Below are positions 56,870 through 64,000 of a stretch of DNA of 64,000 bases, piece after piece. Origin of the DNA: Ehretia macrophylla (taxonomy: Eukaryota; Streptophyta; Magnoliopsida; Boraginales; Ehretiaceae); NCBI GenBank assembly GCA_037974665.1, contig CM075768.1, positions 13,259,001 through 13,323,000 of the forward strand, in the 5' to 3' direction. How positions within the stretch are numbered: the first letter of the stretch is position 1; every line of letters starts with the position of its first letter. The notes under the pieces were generated by a model. It ran no database searches. It saw only the letters and a program-made list of their open reading frames with translations, and was not told the origin of the DNA. Both the position numbers and the translations under genes were made by a program.

Positions 56870-58680
56870 GATTTTGCCACACTGTAAATGTGAGCTTTGC
56901 ATTCAATTTATAAGTGTTTACATCAGATAGTTTACATGAAGTGAAACACTTGTATCTGATAAGCATACAAATGATAACAACATCCTAACTGATACAAATA
57001 TATCTATACATATACAAGAGATAATTGATGATAACTAGAAGATAATGAACACGGCTAAGATGGCTTTAATACCCCCTCACAAGCTGATGGTGGTGCAACT
57101 ACTGGAAGCTTGTCCCGAAGGGCTTTAAACCGAGGACGGTATAGCAATTTAGTAAACAAATCCATAGGTTGATCAGCAGTACCAATGTAATGTAAAGTTA
57201 GAGTATCATTAGTGACCTTTTCCCGTACGAAATGGACATCAATTTCAATGTGCTTACTTCTGTTATGAAGAATCAGATTAGAAGCCATGTAAATAGAACT
57301 AATGTTGTCGCAAAAAATGATGGGAGCTTGCGGCAATTTGATGTGCACAAAATTGAATAATTGGAGAAACCATAAGAGCTCAAACATGAAGGATGCCAAG
57401 GCACGATACTCCGCTTCCGCACTTGATCGTGAAACAGTTGTTTGCTTCTTTGAGCTCCAAGATATAAGATTAAGTCCAAAATAAACAACGAAGCCTGAGG
57501 TGGAGCGCCTTGTGTTTTGACAGCCAGCCCAATCAGCATCACTGTAGCTGTTGAGACACATTATCGAACAAGGTTAGAGAAGCAGACCATGAGTTAAAGT
57601 ACTTTTCACATAATGCAACACCCTTTTAGCTGCGACTAAATAGGGATCTCGTGGAGCATGCATATACTGGCAAATTGAATTTATCGCATAAGATAAGTTA
57701 GGGCGCATCATGGTTAAATATTGGAGTGCACCAACTAGCCTCCGGAACTTAGTTGGATCAGGCAACAATTTTCCATCAGAAGCATTGAGTTTAGAAGGTA
57801 CCATGGGAGTAGCAATTGGCTTTGCACCATCTAGACCATATTGTTGAAGTAATTGCACCCCATACTTGGTTTGAGTTAATAGAATACCATTTGAAGTATG
57901 TTGAACCTCCATACCAAGGAAGAAGTGCAAGGGCCCCAAATATGTCATAGCAAATTTCTGTGATAGAGATTGAATAAAGGCGGAAATATGGTCAAACGAG
58001 CTTCCAATTAAGATAATGTCATCCACATAAATGAGTAAGAGAAGAATGTTGTCATTTGAGTGTCGCACAAATAGTGATGCATCATGATGAGAATTATTGA
58101 AGCCATAAGAGAGAAGAAAAGTGTTGAATTTGTAATACCATGCACGAGGGCCTATTTGAGGCCATAGAGAGACTTATGGAGACGACATACATAGTCGGGG
58201 TGGTAAGGATGGCTTATATATACAGTTTCAATAATATCCCCATGTAGAAATACATTTTTATCGTCCAATTGGCGAAGAATCTAGTGACTAGAAAGTGCTA
58301 GGCATAAAACAAAATGAATAGTATCTGGGCGAATAATCGGACTGAACGTGTCTCCATAGTCACGTCCTGGTTGCTGATTATAGCCTTTGGCAACTAGGCA
58401 AGCTTTATAACGTTCAAATGATCTATCGGATTTTTGTTCAACTCTATATACCCATTTGGAGCCAATAACATTGATGTTAGGTGGAGGCGGCACCAAGGAC
58501 CATGTATTGTTTTTTAGCAGAGAGTTGAATTCCTCTACCATGGCTTTGCGCCAATTAATTTCTTTATTAGCTTGTGTAAAAGAAGTCGGCTCATAAGGTA
58601 ATTGACGAGTAGTATACAATAAACAAATAGGAAGAGGGTATCGAGTAGAGAGCAATACCCGTGGTAATTGCCAATGGTTG
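56870..58680 (-). mobile_element. Ty1/Copia retrotransposon relic (reverse transcriptase and RNase H)
   Basis: A fossil Copia element read on the minus strand. The start of reverse transcriptase lies at about 58,280-58,655 (NNTWSLVPPP, GSKWVYRV). The catalytic part lies at about 57,570-58,070 (LLIYVDDIILIG, FLGMEVQ). RNase H lies at about 57,055-57,560 (SYSDADWAGC, SSAEAEYRALA, DNISSIYMASN). A purine-rich tract follows the coding part at about 57,070. Sequence to about 56,870 may be LTR, but its end is not fixed. Gag, protease and integrase are missing. The element is broken, with several interruptions, and cannot be dated without paired LTRs. Confidence 0.9.
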
Positions 58681-59188
58681 TTTGACCTCCGTACCCTATT
58701 CCCTCTCTCGCTTGGGCCCTATGTCCTTTAAGAGTTGGGTCGTAGGTTAACGGGGTGTTACATCCGAAGTACCCCCATTGGTGTAAAAGGATACCGACTA
58801 TGTTATCATTATCGTATCGTGATCGAGATTGTGCTCTTGTTCGTGTTCGTGGTTCGTGGCTCATGATCGTGATTGTATTGTATCATTTTTCTATATATTT
58901 ATGGTTACATACTCTCGGTTGGGCCCTAGTTCCTTGGAAAGTTAGGTCATACTGTTATTTAATGTTTGATGTTTGAAAGTGTTCTTGTCCTTTTAATGTG
59001 CTTTATAGTTTTTTGATTTGATTGACTACCTTATGTTGTTATTGATCTTATAGCTTGTTTATATGCATTGCACGGAAATGTTTTTGAAACCTCCCCGACT
59101 TTATCCTCCCTCACTGAGCATAGTATTTTGCTCACCCTTTTTGTCTAACATATTTCAGGATGCTGAGATTGTGCCCCGAATTCTAAAG

Positions 59189-59616
59189 TAGCGATTGGTA
59201 TATTGGAATTAATTTAAGCAGGAATGGAATGAATCTAGGAATGAAATGAAATTAGGAATGGAATGAACTTGGGAATGAGAATGACATGTTTGGTATGCTC
59301 TAGGAATTAAGGGAAGTAATGCGAATGACTTGTATAATATGACATAATTGCCCTTTTATTATTATAGTATTAAAAATAAGAATAAATATAACCATAATCG
59401 TAAACAATATAAACATAAATAATAATAATAATAATAATAACAACAACAACAATAAATAATAATAATAATAATAACAAAATAAAAATAAAAATAATAAAAA
59501 ATAAATAATAATAATAAGAATAACAACAACAAGAACAACAACAATAAATAATAATAATAATATAAAAAAAATAAAAAAATAAAAATTATTAATAACAAAA
59601 TATTATTATATTTTTA

Positions 59617-59654
<38 letters not shown>

Positions 59655-60281
59655 GATTATTATTTAATCACTATTATTATTTTATTTTATTTATTTCTTT
59701 TTATTATTATTATCATTTTTTTTTTTATACTAATAATAATATTTATTATTTTCATAATAATATTATTATATTTTTAATTATTATTATTATTATTATTTAT
59801 TTTTGTTTTTATTATTATTTTATTATTATATTTATTTTTTATTATTATTTTCATTTTTATTTTATTTTTTTATTATTATTATAATTATTATTATTTTTTT
59901 TATAATAATATTATTATATTTTTAATAATATTATTTATTATTATTTATTCACTATTATTTTTATTTTTATAATTATTATTTTTATTTTCATAATAATAAT
60001 TATTATTATTTTTATAATAATTATTATTATATTTTATTATTATTACTATTATTGTAAAACAAATTATTTATAAAGGGTATGGTAGTCAAGTTGATTCCCA
60101 AATATATGGGAATGGGCCATTCCCATGTATTTGGTCTGGAATGACTATTCCCATGTATGTGAGAATGGGATTCCCTTGGGAATGACATTCCCAAGTTCAT
60201 TCCCTCATACCAAACATGGGAATTAAAATAGAATTGAGAATGTCATTCCATTCCCAACTCATTCTCACATACCAATCACTG
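59189..60281. mobile_element. hAT-like element containing a giant AAT/ATT tract
   Basis: The left end TAGCGATTGGTAT and the complemented right end CAGTGATTGGTAT are near-identical. The subterminal ggaatggaatgaa and ttcccaagttcattccc blocks pair as well. Flanks share ctaaag (59,183-59,188 and 60,283-60,288), an imperfect target duplication. The interior, about 59,355-60,057, is almost only A and T. Confidence 0.65.
59410..60057. repeat. AAT/AAC then ATT microsatellite, about 650 bp, strand-switching
   Basis: The first part is (aat/aac)n on the plus strand up to about 59,590. After that it becomes (tta/ttt)n to 60,057. The two halves are mutually complementary, so the tract can fold as one long imperfect hairpin centred on the hAT-like element. 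Confidence 0.85.
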
Positions 60282-60780
60282 CCTAAAGGAATGAGAAGTG
60301 GAAGCATTACCCTAATTGCTTGAGTTGGATACTTGTGATATGTGAATAGAAATGTTGTAAAGTGAAATCCTAATTGTTAATATGACCTTGTATTTAATTT
60401 GTAGTTAAGTAATCTTGTATGTAATTCATATTTATAAAGGTTTGTAATTAAATCTAGATAACTAATAAGTGGCATGTAATAAGTTTATTTAATTGCTTTA
60501 GTTAGTAGATGTTAGTTTAGAATGCTTGAGTATCATTTGTCATGGCAAAAGAAGTTAGAATTATTCTATGAGCTTGAAATGGAACCTATTTGAGGTCTAG
60601 GGATATTGTATGTTGCTGTTGTTGTGAAAATCTTCTGCTTGCAGGTTTTGGTTTGGCCTAGGTACAAGGAAAACTCCATATGTTTTTTCTCATTTTTTGT
60701 GTCTTGGGAATGGGACGGGTTGCTTTAATTTGGTCTTAGTTTCATGAGGGATCAGGGCGTTATAGGCATTATATTTATAC

Positions 60781-62890
60781 TTGAAACTATTATACAGCGA
60801 CTTTTTTGAACATTTAATTGTTGATTGGTGATCTAATTCATCTTCTTGAGAAAGTCTCTCTAAAAACTTGTAAAGGGCACTTAAATTGAGCATATGAAAG
60901 GAGAATCAAAGTTCTTCCTTGGACTCCTAATCAAGAAAACCAAGAAGGGGTGTTCACAAGTCAAACCAAGATCATAAAGGAATCAATCCATGAAGTTTGT
61001 ATTTGTTCATATCAAAGTGATCAAGAACTGAAAAAAGGACGTTTATTGATAATTTATTTTTTTGCGATGCCTTGTCTGATGACACTGTAGTTTTTGTCGT
61101 TACAATATTGCTGATCTTATTAGGCAACGACTGGATGACGATTTTTATCTATTGCCTAGCCGCTAGTTTCTTGTAGTGATATCATTCAAGAAAGGTATGG
61201 GTGCTTATCATGCCCCAAACATGGTCTACTGGGAACCAAGCTCAAGGCGCAACTTTGCTCATTCATTGAATGCTTGAGGGATCAAACATAGACATTCTTC
61301 CAACGATAATTGAAAACATACACCATACAAACAATGATAAAAGACAATAAATCATAAAACATTTAAAATCCATTCATAGCGATTAGGATAGGTGTTCATT
61401 ACAAGGCATATAACATACTTGGCTTTCAAACTCAAAAGATAAATCTAGCTAGAGTGATCATGATCATGACCATCCATATATACAACAAAAGAAGCTAGGC
61501 TTCAAAATACAAGACTTAGCCAATTATACAATATAAGTTCAAATGCCTTAGAATACAATAAAATTACTAAAAGCATAAACATTGTATTCATAATCCAAAT
61601 ACATAAACATAAGTCATATTCTCATTCTTCTCTCGTACATAACCAATTCTCGGGTTCACCTGCAATATGCTTAAAAAGAGGGTGAGCTAAACAGGCTTAG
61701 TAAGGGACAAACGAGAGTTTTGGGAGGCTTTAACCTGAAAACTCTTTAAAACACATTAGAGACAACATATAATCTCATTCGCATCCGCATAACTCTTTTA
61801 AAACACATTAGAGCTAACATATAATAGCATTCACATTCGCATCGCATTATAACTTGAATTCAACCAAGTTATATATATTACCATTGTAAGGATTCTGCTT
61901 AACATTGTTGATGCTGACACTTGTAATTCCCTCATGAACTCTTCCCTTATACTCCCTCGAGTGTACTTTGAATGTACACGAATTTACGACCCAACTCCCT
62001 ATGCCCTTCACCGACTACACGAGAGAAGGGACTAGTACATGGTAGTTATGCAATTACCGACAAGCCCTATGCCACCCAGCACAACACGACACTACCATGA
62101 CGCACTAAAGGTTACAACCTATCGCATAAGGGTATCCATCAAATGTTTCGCATCGCATAGTACATGCACACGTATACAACAACAATTATACACATACGCA
62201 TCACTTTGAGATGACAACTAAGTAAGTTTCCTCTCAATACATTTAACATCAACTAACACATTTAAACGGTGACAAAGTAGGTCACCATAACATTAGTAAT
62301 ATCGCGGAACGTTCATTCATATGTAATACCATTTGAATACGCATTATCATATTTACATACTCTCACTTCAATGAAAACTCAATAGGAATTCAATAGCATG
62401 ACCATAGACCTCACGATAGCTCAACTATACTAAAGACATGATGTTTTGGCTTCAAGGCTAGTTCATGCTTTTTCATGCTACCACTCTTACTTTTAAGCAC
62501 TTAAATTATGCAATAAACATATATGCATACTTATGAACTTCATATTCAAGCTTAGAACCAAGATAAACTAGCATTTAACTACCATACAATATAAAACACA
62601 TGAACTGAAAAATATGGACAACACATGCATGACTTACTCAGTTCGGTTAATAAACTCAAAGTTCTCTAAAAACTCTAAAACCGCACATAGAATATCTCTT
62701 TAACTGTAGATAGTTCTAGAATCAAAAGGAACTCAATTCGGAGTTATACTCACAAATATATGGCCTTTAGAAAAACATTGTGCAAATTTGTCCAGCATAT
62801 GCGAGGTTCGGGAACCTACTGGAATGGCCTTAAAAGAAAATCTTAACCTCCAAATCTGAAGAAACTCCCAACACAAAGTTTATTCTAAAA
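60781..62890. other. Gene-free, probable LTR-type remnant on the minus strand
   Basis: At about 61,655-61,690 the minus strand reads gctcaccctctttttaagca followed by ggtgaacccgag, the block style seen near the 3' part of the other LTR remnants. The segment around 62,030-62,110 (ctatgccacccagcacaaca) has the same character. No coding potential; edges unknown. Confidence 0.35.
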
Positions 62891-63735
62891 GGAGTCATGC
62901 ACCACATATCCAAAAATCATAACATTTCAATAACATTTGATACCTCAAATCGAGCATGCAAGTTCACTGCACAGGAAAGTATCCAGATTTATGCTAAATG
63001 TATTTATATCTCTGAAAAGGAGTCGTGCACCACATATCCAAAAATCAGAACATTTCAACAACATTTGATAGCTCAAATTGAGCATGCTAGTTCACTGCAC
63101 AGGAAAGTATTTGTGAGGAATCGCATCCCACATCGGACGCGGACGAGATTGGGCTACTAGATATAAGGAGAAGTCTCCTCATATCGTGCAGCGCGCTTTT
63201 CCTGGCAGTGGCTGGGGGAGACAAATTCGTGAGGCGTTTGGGCGCCATAGCGGACAATACTGCATAGTGTGCTTTCGGGCAGGTTCACCATGGCCTCGGT
63301 GCACGCTCGTCCCCTATGAGCGGGGTGTATCCTGCAGGCGTGGGATCTGGGTTCGGGGCGTTACAAAGGTGGTATCAGAGCGGACGTGTCTTTTTTGCCG
63401 TTAGCCCACGAGGGCGCGGGCCTCCTTAAGGGGGGGTGAATGTGAGGAATCGCATCCCACATCGAACACGGACGAGACTGGGCTACTAGATATAAGGAGA
63501 AGTCTCCTCATATCGTGCAGCGCACTTTTCCTGGCAGTGGCTGGGGGAGACAAATCCGTGAGGCGTATGGGCGCCATAGCGAACAATACTGCATAGTGCA
63601 TTTTCGGGCAGGTTCGCCATGGCCTCGGTGCACGCTCGTCCCCTATGGGTGGGGTGTATCCTGCAGGCGTGGGAGCTGGGTTCGGGGCGTTACAGTATTC
63701 AGATTTACGCTAAATGTATTTACCTCTCTGAAAAT
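62891..63735. repeat. Tandem duplication, 128-bp unit, second unit split by a TRIM
   Basis: Unit 1 is 62,891-63,018. Unit 2 starts at 63,019 and reads ggagtcgtgcaccacatatc in the same way, up to aggaaagtatt at 63,111. It resumes after the TRIM at 63,700 with cagatttacgctaaatgtat, matching cagatttatgctaaatgtat in unit 1. Unit 1 is therefore an empty-site reference. Confidence 0.88.
63112..63694 (+). mobile_element. Complete TRIM, second family
   Basis: Two 254-bp LTRs, at 63,112-63,365 and 63,441-63,694, start TGTGAGGAATCGCATCCCA and end GGCGTTACA. The tRNA-Met-type primer site TGGTATCAGAGC starts at 63,370, and a polypurine tract (aagggggggtgaa) ends at 63,440. The 5-bp target duplication gtatt lies at 63,107-63,111 and 63,695-63,699. 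It is non-coding by nature and looks structurally whole. The LTRs differ at about 14 of 254 sites (5-6%), suggesting an age like that of the TRIM at 11,736. GC content is far above the flanks. Confidence 0.93.
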
Positions 63736-64000
63736 GGCCTAAAAGTACCGATTAACCACGAAATCTTGACATACACCAAACATAGAGTTTGTTCTACTAT
63801 AAGTCTAGTATAACATAACTGAAAAATCAACCTCATTCGTTAACATTTACCATATCAAAATGGCCATACAAAATCAGTGCGTAGACTACTATTTGATTCC
63901 TAAGTTAGAAACATGCTTTTAGGCTTTTGTTTTCCATGCTAACACATATGAGCACTTGTAAAAGACCATATATAGCTTCCAACACAAGATATAAATCCAT
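63736..64000. other. Right end of window, no gene seen
   Basis: AT-rich, with diverged echoes of the 62,820-62,890 sequence (aaatggccttaaaag-like and ccaaacatagagtttgttct-like text), so the tandem unit may once have been larger. Confidence 0.35.

Larger units (their letters stand above)
58690..60780. mobile_element. LTR-type remnant split by a hAT-like element
   Basis: The two flanks (58,690-59,188 and 60,282-60,780) share blocks with 15,240-16,225, including catccgaagtaccc, gtggttcgtggctc, cactgagcatagtattttgctcaccc-like text and a terminal cgttatagg. These are remnants of the same Gypsy-type LTR family, old and broken, with no coding sequence. Confidence 0.5.

Noticed and set aside
59362-59598. 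Tyr/Leu/Phe-rich minus-strand frame
   Set aside because: It is a translation of the AAT/AAC microsatellite and is not coding.
63112-63694. Cassandra-type TRIM with a 5S rRNA-derived promoter
   Set aside because: The LTR was read for 5S internal control sequence and none was recognised.
63186-63742. Two similar frames of about 72-75 residues
   Set aside because: They are the same reading of the two LTRs of the TRIM and do not represent duplicated genes.
1-64000. CRISPR arrays, tRNA or rRNA genes, bacterial-type operons
   Set aside because: None seen; the window is plant nuclear DNA and the only tRNA-like strings are retroelement primer sites.

Overview
The window is nuclear DNA of a flowering plant, almost certainly a eudicot. 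The evidence is two seven-exon MATE transporter genes of the DETOXIFICATION 40 type with plant-style GT-AG introns, very AT-rich intergenic DNA, and plant-specific mobile elements (an Athila-clade Gypsy element, Copia relics, TRIMs, hAT, Mutator and PIF/Harbinger families). The species cannot be named from the sequence alone.

Layout. 1-2,700: a Copia relic on the minus strand, bordered by a hAT-like element. 2,800-10,430: a Tourist-like MITE, then the first MATE gene (3,438-10,175, +). 10,430-17,800: gene-free, with a hAT element carrying a complete TRIM inside it, a G-rich tract and eroded LTR-type DNA. 17,840-34,430: a PIF/Harbinger transposon split by a 13.9-kb Athila-type element. That element carries a Mutator-type MITE, which itself carries a hAT MITE. 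34,430-40,260: gene-free, with two more MITEs. 40,333-48,170: the second MATE gene (+), a tandem paralog with identical exon lengths except in exon 1. 48,700-51,700: gene-free apart from a hAT MITE. 51,766-52,275: a single-exon plant gene of unknown function. 52,600-58,680: two Mutator-type MITEs, a decayed Harbinger transposase and a Copia relic. 58,690-64,000: LTR-type remnants, a long AAT/ATT tract inside a hAT-like element, and a second complete TRIM inserted in a tandem duplication.

The host genes are the two MATE antiporters and the 169-residue protein. The MATE pair arose by one duplication that took in all introns and at least 0.5 kb of 3' flank. The copies were then separated by about 30 kb of transposon growth. 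Both reading frames are open with good splice sites, so both are predicted functional.

The most informative content is the insertion archaeology. Many insertions can be bounded to the base by target-site duplications, and several have an uninterrupted sister copy in the same window. I found no convincing undescribed molecular system. All conclusions are from reading by eye; no alignment or database search was run, and exon boundaries are predictions.
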